The notes beneath the pieces were generated by a model that ran no database searches, was not told the DNA's origin, and saw only the letters and a list, made by a program, of their open reading frames with translations. The position numbers and the translations under genes are program-made. This document shows, piece after piece, positions 26,101 to 35,800 of a stretch of DNA of 64,000 bases (position 1 is its first letter; each line of letters starts with the position of its first letter). The stretch lies in NCBI RefSeq assembly GCF_019925205.1, contig NC_083568.1, forward strand, positions 1,912,237 through 1,976,236, written 5' to 3'. Origin of the DNA: Metopolophium dirhodum. Taxonomy: Eukaryota > Arthropoda > Insecta > Hemiptera > Aphididae.

Positions 26101-26948
26101 GTCCCGCACAAATGGTGTTCACCCCTCAGCAGCCGGTCGCTGTAAAACATGGTTACCGGGTATCGGGTAAGAGATTACCACCAAATGGACCCATGCCGAA
26201 CGGTGCTCATCACTCTGTCGTGTACAAGAAACCCGTTTACAAGTTTAACACACAATCGCCATTACCTTTAGTAAGCCACTACAGCCCTGTGCCCCCCGTT
26301 TCTCAGCCAATGCTCTCAGTCTACCCCAGTAATTTCCAACAGCAACATCAACCGCTCATCCAGCAACAGCAGCAACCACTCATCCAGCCGCAGCTTCAGC
26401 AGCCAATGTTCCATCAGCAGCAGAAACCGATGTTCTATCAGCAACAGCAACAGCAACCAAACGTCCAACAACCCAGCACTTCGATGTCACAGTCCGTTTC
26501 GGTGTCGTATTCTTCGTCCAAACACCCAAAATCTCAACAAATGACTGGCTACGTGCCAATCCAGAGCAGACAAGAAACCGATGTACAACAACATCAATCA
26601 CAAGGCGGTTTCAACCCAAGCACCGTGGTAGTCGAGGGTGGTTTTAAGCCAATCTTACCCGGCGGCAGTGGTATTTTTGAAGACAGGTCTGACAAAGAAA
26701 TGAGTGGTACTGCGGGCGATTTTGATGAAACTGTGACGGTCAGGCATTACGAGAAGAAAATGAGCAAAAAACTAATATCCAGAAAACCCACAGTCAAGAA
26801 CGTAGACCCCATAACAAAAGAAGACACTACCAATAAGGAACCACAAAATACGACCGTCACTACCACCGAAAATGTAGCCTACGTAAACAAAGTGAATACG
26901 GAAAACACCACGGAATTGAATCAAACCACCGGAATACTTGTTTTATAA
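6523..26948 (+). CDS. Skeletor: Skeletor homologue (DM13-DM13-DOMON-cupredoxin-like protein), 5' end missing
   Basis: Thirteen coding exons join in one frame: 6523-6663, 7446-7518, 7627-7735, 9102-9264, 9976-10235, 20926-21025, 22473-22675, 23133-23331, 24222-24370, 24440-24608, 24713-24906, 25023-25250, 25539-26948. All introns are GT..AG and all phases agree, giving 1131 residues plus a stop. Residues below are counted from the first full codon (Val). Order: DM13 (about 5-107), DM13 (108-248), DOMON (249-416), a Ser/Thr-rich linker, a cupredoxin-like domain (about 485-680), then a low-complexity Q/P/Y/N-rich tail. The fly family member was named for a spindle-matrix role; relatives such as Knickkopf act outside the cell in cuticle, and the domain set here suits a secreted protein. 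The first exon begins with two bases of a codon, then VTSA-AEYYG, which looks like the end of a signal peptide. The start exon must therefore lie upstream and was not found. Skeletor is preferred over Knickkopf from overall similarity recalled from memory. Confidence 0.93.
6932..6959 (+). repeat. T14-G14 homopolymer junction in Skeletor intron 1
   Basis: Fourteen T residues are followed directly by fourteen G residues, ending GGGA. A run of this length could take up a G-quadruplex and is also a common place for assembly errors. Confidence 0.8.
7528..7552. repeat. (ATT)n microsatellite in Skeletor intron 2
   Basis: Eight ATT units close to the donor at 7519. Confidence 0.85.
9102..10235 (+). 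CDS. Skeletor: Skeletor exons 4-5: second DM13 domain
   Basis: Exons 9102-9264 and 9976-10235 encode the second DM13 domain. It repeats the architecture of the first: a VDAQTLLIPGFSYDGEAP segment, an AKFWVGAG segment, and the conserved cysteine in GIWCEAFTVDFG. The exon ends in phase 0 at CACAG|gtcagt. It can join either the DOMON exon at 20926 or the alternative last exon at 12644 without changing frame, so 10235 is a plausible alternative-splicing branch point. Confidence 0.92.
10509..11256. mobile_element. Foldback MITE (GAGCATGCTCAC family) in Skeletor intron 5
   Basis: A long imperfect inverted repeat. The left arm starts GCAGTGTGATTAACCGAGCA and the right arm, reverse complemented, starts GCTGGGTGAATCATCGAGCA. 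Inner blocks also pair, for example TTAAGGAGAGTCCTGTGG against TTAAGGAGTATCCTGTGG. The duplication at the ends is unclear. A related copy lies near 27540-28185. Confidence 0.7.
12644..12847 (+). CDS. Skeletor: Probable alternative last exon of Skeletor (short isoform)
   Basis: After the acceptor GTTGCAG there is a 67-codon open frame ending in TGA, in the same phase as the exon ending at 10235. The predicted tail is Q/T/P-rich (HQQHQQQTTTRK, then QVHQPPATTYRPIAK, ending GHGAYNI). Its composition differs from the surrounding AT-rich intron. A stop in this frame at 12611-12613 means the acceptor at 12641-12643 is the only one close enough to use. The product would be a short protein with the two DM13 domains and no DOMON or cupredoxin-like part. 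Drosophila Skeletor is known to make several isoforms. No AATAAA was seen within about 100 bases, which weakens the case. Confidence 0.5.
   Translation, partial: KPTATGQAAAAVTGLHQQHQQQTTTRKSADTAQVHQPPATTYRPIAKLPVRPQQKNQTLTGHGAYNI
16005..16442. mobile_element. Foldback MITE, GAGGACGT family, in Skeletor intron 5
   Basis: A 438-bp inverted-repeat element with the same type of terminus as the copy at 45420 (GAGGACGTCAGCGCAT on the left, GAGGATGTCGGCGCAT on the right arm). It is flanked by TCAA on both sides. The arms share long blocks, for example CTTAGAGTAAA and TGTTTTCTCTCTC. No coding sequence. Confidence 0.78.
16640..17260. other. CG-rich island in Skeletor intron 5
   Basis: About 600 bases rich in CpG, similar in composition to the regions before DCAF10 and at 58100. 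It may be an internal promoter or an unrecognised exon. A + frame at 16751-17143 crosses it with a leucine run (from a CTT repeat) followed by arginine-rich sequence. Confidence 0.3.
17098..17128. repeat. (ATT)n microsatellite
   Basis: About ten ATT units inside the CG-rich block of Skeletor intron 5. Confidence 0.85.
17382..17716. mobile_element. Remnant of an inverted-repeat element in Skeletor intron 5
   Basis: CTGTGGGCTGGCTGGGATG and GGGATGCTACAG on the left pair with GTAGCATCCCG and GCCTGCCCACAG on the right. The inverted match is broken by indels. No target duplication was recognised. Confidence 0.4.
18184..18552 (-). other. Unrecognised 122-codon open frame within Skeletor intron 5
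   Basis: The frame reads, from about codon 37, GGKKSTIEEVLDEFALNF, then MFHSCGKNVCLTCNVYS and KQHTPFASERVSKIF, ending LFQLAGQ. Composition is more protein-like and less AT-rich than nearby intron. A CTCTAG acceptor lies just before GGKK-coding sequence on the minus strand, so it could be an exon of a nested gene. No family is recognised and it may be a chance frame or an old transposon piece. Confidence 0.25.
20926..23331 (+). CDS. Skeletor: Skeletor exons 6-8: DOMON domain
   Basis: Exons 20926-21025, 22473-22675 and 23133-23331 encode a DOMON domain. Visible pieces are EVRWAIAGDSIVVQLVAKL, then YMSFGISGS, then GGDVVVAGVD with a downstream DYYLLDKSQC, and VNGYSIVTYQRPL near the end. DOMON domains are beta-sandwiches that bind haem or sugars in other proteins; the ligand here is unknown. 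The 10.7 kb intron before this domain holds the alternative terminal exon, several repeats and a CG-rich block. Confidence 0.92.
24222..26948 (+). CDS. Skeletor: Skeletor exons 9-13: linker, cupredoxin-like domain and low-complexity tail
   Basis: Exon 24222-24370 encodes a Thr/Ser-rich linker. Exons 24440-24608, 24713-24906, 25023-25250 and the start of 25539-26948 encode a cupredoxin-like domain. His565 (KYHPFYITDD) and Cys663-x2-His666 (QCFTHRHLGW) sit where type-1 copper ligands would be; the position of a plastocyanin-like axial Met is Trp. The last exon continues for about 450 residues as disordered sequence: a Y/N/P-rich part (YTYGNVPFYMP), a Q-rich part near residues 925-1020, and a basic/Thr-rich end finishing TTGILVL. 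The reading frame from 25557 alone is 463 codons, but it is the terminal exon and not a separate gene. Confidence 0.93.
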
Positions 26949-27040
26949 TAATATATAGTAGATAGAGGTCTATTTATATTTTATACATTAATGCCATCGT
27001 ATTTGCCCACTCGGCGTTATACCTTATACTTATTATATTA

Positions 27041-27046
27041 AATAAA
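27041..27046 (+). terminator. Poly(A) signal of Skeletor
   Basis: A canonical AATAAA lies 92 bases past the Skeletor stop codon, in AT-rich sequence. It is the first such hexamer after the stop and would give a short 3' UTR. Confidence 0.65.
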
Positions 27047-27539
27047 ATATTGTTATATTAAAAATTAATATTAATTATAGTAGTAGGTAAATATATTTTT
27101 TTTACAAACATTTACTTATTAGTTTGTTGCACTTGAATTATTTTTAAAAAACTATTTGTTATAAGTTTAATAGTATATATTACATAATAATATAGGTACC
27201 TACATTTTTTTTATTTGGCTAAAAATATGCCAATAAAATAATACATTCATAAATACAAATATGTGTCCGCTTATTTATTATAGACTTTAATTATTCCTTA
27301 TTCAGATTAATTTAAATAATATCCCTATCAAATAAAAAAAAACAAAAACAAATATTAAAAAGTTTATACTGATAGGTACAAACATACAATATAATACCAT
27401 CGATTACATTTTACAAAATTATCAATATTAATACATATTTATTACTATTATTACTATCATTATTATTATGTATTCTTTGGTAATGCGCATTTGTATTTTG
27501 TTCGAATTCTTTAAGAAAATATTATATTTTTAACTTCTT

Positions 27540-28185
27540 TAATTGCTTACCATTTTAGAAGTACTTGTAACATCATGGCGATACAAACATTTTTTATTAT
27601 AAGAACCATCCTTTTATACTGTACTCAATATTGATTCGGATGATGTTTTGAAAAACTTTGACACATCCAAAACGAAAATCAAAAGAATAGTTTTTAGTTA
27701 TTTAACTTTATTTACTCAAGATAAAATATATGTTATACTTAGTTACAATCGTATTAAGTATAGGTACTTGGCATTTTTCAACAAATTATAAAATTGTAAT
27801 GCATTAATATTACTTAGGTACCTAATAAATTTAATTTTCAAATCATCATAGCCCAGATATCTTGTAAACCTGGAATTATTGAGTATATACGATATTATTC
27901 TTAGTAATTAAGTTATAATAACTCAGAAAGTACTCGTTGAAACTTTGATTTATATAGGTAAACAAATATTTTCAAATAATCCATATTTCAATGTACAATA
28001 AAAAAGGATGGTTCTCATTTGAAAATAAAGTTCGTTTCACGACAGGACTACTTAAATCACATAAGAAATATAAAGATTTGAAAATATAGTTCTTAAGTAT
28101 ATTCAAATATTACAAAAATTATAATTTGATTAACTCATTATTAAATGAAAAAATTATGGTGGTCATGTTCGATTACATAGGTATA
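27540..28185. mobile_element. Decayed second copy of the 10509 foldback family
   Basis: Matching blocks in the same order as at 10509-11256: GATACAAAC, then TAGTTTTTAGTTATTTAAC on the left, and AAGGATGGTTCTCATTTGAAA with CGACAGGACTACTTAAAT on the right. The two arms also pair with each other. Ends are approximate because the termini have diverged. Confidence 0.5.
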
Positions 28186-31100
28186 CTAACCTAACCATTC
28201 TGTACATAATATTTTATTTATAATAATATTTTATTGTATCATAAAACCATTGTAAAACTTTAGGAAAGACTAGACGTTCAATTTATGACATTATTGAAAT
28301 TCCCAGTTAAAACTTAAAAGTAAAATGATAGTTTTGTTTTTGACAATATATATCTATGTTGCGATACAAACGTGAACCCATCTCGAACAATGTGATTACC
28401 TGCAATAGGTTTTACAAAAATGAGTTTTTATTTTTTTTATATACCTACCTTTATAACCACTGGTTTAGGAAAAAAGGAGTGTTCTAAAAGTTTTACGTAG
28501 AAACTTTTTAGATCGAAAATGTCATCTGGTTGGTACTTTATGGAGGTTATTTTTCGACTTTAACTGCAGTAGGTAGTCTCCGCAAGGATAAAACGATGAA
28601 CAAATTGCGAAAATATTGTGTCATTTATTCGGCAGCCTACCCATTTTTAACAAACCCGTAGTTTATAAAACAATAACCCAGGAGACTTCTCATTGTCACC
28701 AGTTATTTTTAATTTATAGTATAATTATTAAGCTTATTGTATTATATACATTTATTGATAGACAGATCTCAGGTAATTAGAATTTTTTTTTTGTTTTATT
28801 TTTACCAAACTCGTCGTTTTTATTGCAAAACCGAAAATACAAAATTCAAGCTCATTAATGATGATACCTATATTTTAGGAACTATATTTTAGAAAATCGT
28901 AAAATATAATCAGTAAGTGAAGTTTCCGTGGTACAATTTAGATTTAGATTTTTTCAAATACCTATACCTACTTCATATTTTCAACTATAAATTATTACAC
29001 GACAATAATTGTTACGATAACTAGTCCAATGACCTTTGGATTGGCCATTAAAATGTCGGTATGCTTATATTCGATATTTAGACGAAGTGGCGTGCCAAAG
29101 ACAGATGTAGGTCCTGGCCATTTTCTTTCTACCTATACGACCTTTTTGAGCACGGAATTACAGTGAACCGTAATTTTTGACTGATGAGCATAACAAATTG
29201 TGTATCGGGATTCCGGCCGGAGATAAAAGTCCTACCGATATCCGATGTATGGTAATCGGTGGACCTCGTCACGGGTGACGACAGGTGTGAACAAAATCGC
29301 TGACCCCCGAAATCGCGTTTCAAATTTTCAATCGGAAACGAAACCATAACTTAAGTCGTAACAGATGACGACACGAGATTACGGCAGTGAGATAGGCAAT
29401 CGAGTGTACACCATTTTCTCAAAATGATATTATTTTTCTGACGCATTTGGTTCGCAAAATCAATAGGCCACTACAACGAATAATTTTTTTAGATATGTAT
29501 TTAAGATTTGCGAAGAGAAAATGCAATACGTATAAATTAGCAGTGGTAGATACTAAGAGGGGGGAGGGGTGGTATTCTTGTTAAGAATACTTTTCAAATG
29601 TTTCAGAATACATATTTAAATACATACTTGGTATCATTTGTATTTAAAATACATATTCAAATACTGTTTTTGAAAAGTATTTGAATATATAAATACAAAT
29701 ACCTATATTTTTAAATTATTCAAAATAAAAAAAAAATTAAAATAATTTTAACTATTACATTTTTTGTATATGAAAATATTTATACGTTTATCACGAATGT
29801 GAACTTAAAGTCATTAATAAATATTTAAATTAAGTAATTAATAAATACATTATTTAATTGGCTCAAAAATTTCAGATTTGACATACCTATTATATTTTTA
29901 TCAGGTCTGCAAGTTTAACTTTAGCTAGGTAGATTGTATATATTTTGACTATTGTGTTATCTGCGTATTTGTTGAAATCTTATAAATTCTTAGTAGCACT
30001 ATAAAATATTATTTTAAATAGTACAAATATACAAAACAAAAAAAATTATATAAAAACAATTAAAAAGTGGTAGTTGAAATTCAACGGTAAAAAAAAGTAT
30101 TTAATATTCTAGAATAAAATATAAAGAAAGAGTATTTTTAAAGTATTTAAAAGTTTTATCAAAAATTATTTGAGAAGTAATTTAAATACCAAAAACAAGA
30201 CTAGCAGACGGTGGTGGGGTGATGACCAAAAATAGATGTAACGATTTAATATTTTACATTTTAAATAACGTTTGTTTTATACATTTTACATTTTTGTATA
30301 CATTTTATCAAAATCAAAGAATTTATTAGTAGCTTATGGTAGTCAGTAGATACAACTAATGATAAATAAATATTAACAGCCATAACATGATGCATAATGG
30401 ACAAAATTATAGTTAATTAAAATAATAATAATATTTTATTTCTAACTAACAAAAATATACAGTGCGATTAAAATAATAATAGTAAAAACAGTAGTTGGTC
30501 GCCGTCAAGCCAATTCATTTGAATATTAATATATTGAGTTTTATAATATATTTTTTACGACTATTGTCCATTTTTCTAGCTTCGTAGTTTGATAAATCAC
30601 CCCTCCATGAATCCCTATACTACTGGATCGACTACTGGTATTATATAGTTACCTAGTTATACCTTGTACGTACCGACTCGTGTCAAGGTTTAAGTCCAAT
30701 ACGGGTCGATACGTATCGCTGGAATACGTTCGTACTTGTAACTGTTTTTGAAGTATCGATATTGATCCGATACGTATCGATACGCCCAGATTTCTTCCCT
30801 CGAAAAGCTTGAGGGTCACGACATAATATTATAACATTTATCGTTTATCGTTTACACGTCCATTTCAAACGGATTTTCGGTATACCAAGACGAAACCATA
30901 TGATATTTATACGCACCCATGACTCCAAAGATGTTTGTCAAATTATACTCTCGGGACCCCACCGTGTTGGGCCGGCCGAACGACCGGGAAAACCCGACAG
31001 ACCTTCGTTCAATATTGTTCATGTCTATACGACGCCCCGGGATCGTGATTTTACAAATGAAATAAACAGGATAAACAATATCGTATCGATTATAATCGTC

Positions 31101-32781
31101 GGAAAAACGGACCCAAAGACCCAAAGTGACCGGTACGAAAAAAAAAAAGAAAACCCTCGGCGTTACTACTGAATTTACCCGGTCTTTTGCGACCGACGTT
31201 TTGTACCGTGCGTTTTCCTAGTTTTAAACGGATATAACTTTTGAGCAGTTCATTTACAGCGTTCGAATACAAAATGTTTAATATTAATATCGACCTGTAT
31301 ACGCTATATTTTAAACAAGGCGTAATTTTCGGACCGCGGAACAACAAACGAAAAAAATTAATATATTTCGACTGTATAATATAGGTAGGTATGGGTACGA
31401 TTTTTTTTTTTAACAAATCGTATTATTCAAAACATGCAGCGGCCAAAAAAATACCGTATTTTAGCTGAGTTTATAATATCCTATAACATAATAATGTACG
31501 AATGTCTCCATATAATTATACTGCGTTCTTGGCAAAGCATTATAATAATATGTATTATTAATTTTGTTTTAAAACCTTTTAGACGAATTGACGAACTATA
31601 TAATAATTATTGGTGCACATACAACAAATTTTACTCGGCATATTATGTATATGATATTATTATGTACAACAATATTTATCACCAAAACAAACATGAATAA
31701 TTCAATACATACTCCATCGAAAATATTAATAATACAATATAGCCGGCGGCGGATAGAAATAATTTCGCATTTATTTCAACACACTTGTGCAGTTTATAAT
31801 ATACGCGTATTGATAAATACGATTAAAATGTATAGAGTCAATCGACGAATAAATTAATTTTTCATTTCCACGTCCATTCTGCAGCGATTAAAATATTTAA
31901 TTCAACGCAAGGAAATTAAATTGTAATTAATATTATTTCAGTGCATTTGTACAAGTATAATCATAACGGCTGTTCTTAAATAATCATTTTTTAATTAATG
32001 GACCGTGTAATTAAAATATTTTCCACAAAATTATAATTTTTTTTTCTTTGTATAAAAACATCTAACCATGACTTATACTTCTTAAGTCATACATTTAAAT
32101 ATTTAATGTCTAATTTATACAGATGTTTAAGCTATATAATAATAACCATTGTTTTGTTTAATATCATATTTTATAAATAATTATAATATAATCTAATATG
32201 AGTTGTAGCGCATAACTATGTATATAAAAATACTAGGTATATAAAGTATCTATAGTTACCCTATATACCCTATAGGTATATATATTCTAATTTCTAAATA
32301 AGACCGAATAAATACATTCTATTAATTTTATCATGATATTGTAAATGTTTTCTAAACATATTTCTAGTCAACTTATACAAAAAAAAAATTGTATACAAGC
32401 CAAAAACATATCTTTAAAAACCTAACCAAATTTTTTAAAATGGTGATACTTAAATTCTTGTGTTGATTCACTAGTGTCAAAAATTAGTCCCCCTAAAACC
32501 ATAGTTTTCCAAAAGTTTCATAAATGATATAGCGTAATTTGAAACTTGAAAGAACGCTCGGTTAATTTTTTATATTAAAAGTTTTAATTTTTATAAAGAT
32601 TCCTATTCTTTTAACGATTTACCTAATAATATAAATCATAAAGTTATGTATCATGCCTATATTTATTAAAATTGTTGGTAATTAGGGGGAAATATCAAAT
32701 AATTGTCCATCAAAAATGGGCAACTTTCCTGTATTATCATTATCATTTTTAAAGTAAGTATTTACTTGATTAAACGTAGAC

Positions 32782-32823
32782 CATTGATTTTATAATATAC
32801 TATAGTATATTATAAAATCAATG
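32782..32823. repeat. 42-nt perfect palindrome
   Basis: Every base from 32782 to 32823 pairs with its mirror across the centre (between 32802 and 32803, in ACTATAGT). The arms read CATTGATTTTATAATATA. It would form a perfect hairpin or cruciform. Confidence 0.85.
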
Positions 32824-35800
32824 CCTATACCCATGCCCATTTAAAGATTTTAAAATTGTAAATATAAATGTTTTTTTATTATATATATGTATTCAATAAT
32901 AATCCGGAATCTGAACCTTTTTTATTATGTCTTAATACTCAGAAGCGGTTAAATAGAGCAGTAATAACGATGTAGAATCAATATCATGTAATCATCATGA
33001 AGATTCAATGTTATTATACAACATTATACTTTGCTTATATTATTAGTTGTGATAAATGATAGCATTTTAAACCAGACTTCGCCGTTCAGACGTCGTTGCT
33101 GCACAATTCATGGGATAAACATTAGGAAGTTATTTTCTTTTTTATCTTCGCTAGCACTATTCCCTATTATTATTTGTTATTTGTAATTGTAATTTATTTT
33201 TTTTGTGGATGGGTAAGTGCAAGGGTGCCTGCAGAAATAGAAACTGGGAGAGGGGGCAAAGTCTTGAATATAATACAACATTTATATTTTACAAATTATA
33301 TAAAAAATAATATTAACTAAAATAACGGGTGGCATGTCCATAGGTGGTGTGGGCTCTCTTGAGAGAGTGGAATGTGTATACCATTGGATGACATAACAAC
33401 CCCTACGCCACCTATCAGACAAGTCAGTGTAATAATGACAATGTATCAATAGAATGTGACGTAAAAATCTTGTAAATAATCGTCCAACGTAAGCTAAAGG
33501 GGGTGTGGGTTCTTTTTGGAATATATTTGTTCAGTCTCAAAGAAAAAATTTAAATTGCACTTATATATACATTCTTATAGTACATATATCATTTTTTAAA
33601 TTCATTTAGGGGATCACAAAAAATAAAAAGTCAAATCACGTAATATAGAAGGGTATATATTATGTTATAATATTGCCATTCGATGCCATAAAATTCGCGA
33701 AGGTTCTTTAAGTAGTCAAATTCATCAACGGGTAGAGTTTCTGTACTGTATACAAAACGTAGATGTGTAACATAAATATTCTTTTGATACGTAAGTATTA
33801 AGTAACGTTCGTTTTATTTTATACTTATAATATGTATTTGATAGTGATAGCGGTGGTACCTATCAGAGTTTGACATTTTGAATACAATATTCTATTACGA
33901 TTTTGTTAAGACGTATTTAAAAACTATAATACCCTGAAATTCTGTTGTGAGTATTTCTTATTAATATTATAAGTTATAACCAATTTAAGGTAAATATAGG
34001 TAAGTACCTTAGTACCTAATAATTGTTCGTTTGCTGAACCTATGCGGCTATATGCCTCATGCAGCCTTATTATAAGTTATACACACATAACTATTTTTTT
34101 TTCCAGATTAAACATATCATTGATGATAGGTCCATATATTGTTATTAGGTTGAATAATTTTTATTCCTGCTATGTTTCAAAATTAAATTGCCAACTAAAG
34201 CGATAGTCATATGTCTGTTTGCGCACGTATCGTAGACCATATCACTGGTTTTGTATGCTTCCCTATATCATACTCCACTTCACTAGTGTAAAGTGAAATA
34301 ATGTATTGTGGTAAATTTTTGTTGCATCCGCATTTCGCTCGTTAAGTTCGTTTTCGATTTTACATTATAATTAACTCTAATCATAACCCTATTTATCTAT
34401 GGCAGACGTCATAGTAGATTTTTTAGATGGAGGAGGAGGCACAGTAAGTTACTATAGGGGTCCTGCTGTGGATCCAGAATTGTACATACAAAGAATTTTA
34501 ATTATAAAGATAAATAAATACTATGCACGAATGATTAATAAATAGCAGATGCTGTTTAGTGTTCAACTCTATTATAGTCTATAGCCTATATTTTTAAATT
34601 TTTTAGTTACATTATGAACAATAGTTATTATTAAATACTTTACATTAAAATAATTAAACATGTTCTTCTTGGTTTAAATATCTAATTTCATCCAAATTTG
34701 AATTTAAAATATCTATTTAAAAAAACTGTGTTGATCTATTTCCATATATATATTTTTTTTAGTTGTACCCGATATTTGTAAAAATACTGAGAATTTTCAA
34801 TGTTGACCTTTCAAAAGTAAAAACTAGATTTGTATCCATGCACTATCTACAACCTATCAGAAACCACCATCAAGGTTAAAAATCAAAATACATATACAAA
34901 AATAAATAAACACACCAAAAAAATAGCCATTGCGTAAAATCAATACAGTTATTGCTCCGTTTAGAATCATAAATGTATTTAAATATTTGTTAGGCTAAAA
35001 ACTAAAAATAAATTATTATGCATTGCATTATGTGGGTGCTTTGATTTGCAGCTAATTATTAAATTTAAAAAAAGGGGGAGGATATTGTAAAGCCCCTTGA
35101 TATACCATGTCATAGTATATTTTAAACACTTCGGTGCCACCGATTCAATTAATATTAATATTAATATTAAATTAATATTATTATTATTATTTGTAGTTAA
35201 TAATTAGCATAATATAGTAGGTATATAGTTTTAACTTTTAAGTTGTCTATGATACCTGTAGTTAGTACTTAGTTGAACTTAGTTCATGGTTATTATTTAT
35301 CAATTATTACGTTTTCGTATAATATATGACAATTTCTATTGTGCAACTGTGTATAATTGTATAAGTGTCCTGTGTCAGTAAGTATAGGTAATAGGTACCT
35401 CATCAATCTTAATGCCGTTATTGAATTAAATTGTAGAGAATATCGTATTTAACAAATAAACTGATATTCCACTTATTTTTCTTGAAGAAATTAATAATGT
35501 AATTTTATTTGATCAGTGTCCATCTTATACTTATCCTATTTTCTATTTTTGACTATTTTATATTTAAACATTAATTAACTGTATTTATATAATTTATCTA
35601 TCATGTCCGTGTTTATATAAACACTGTTACTCTGCAGATAAACCTATCAGAGTAGGCATTTTGAATAGTGCTATATAATTTTTTAGCTAATCTCTAAGCC
35701 TGCCATTCGACTTGTCTAATACCAGATTTCCATGGCTGTACACAATGTGTATACTCCATGCCGTAGGAATGTCCACTTCGACTACTATATCTTGTCAGTT

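Noticed and set aside
26380..26601. 73-codon minus frame
   Set aside because: Shadow of the Skeletor glutamine-rich coding sequence.
25557..26948. 463-codon single-exon gene
   Set aside because: It is the 3' part of the Skeletor last exon; the acceptor at 25538 and the in-frame CFTHRH segment join it to the upstream exons.
30852..31172. Overlapping 90-codon frames on both strands
   Set aside because: Two long overlapping frames arise from locally higher GC; neither shows a family motif.
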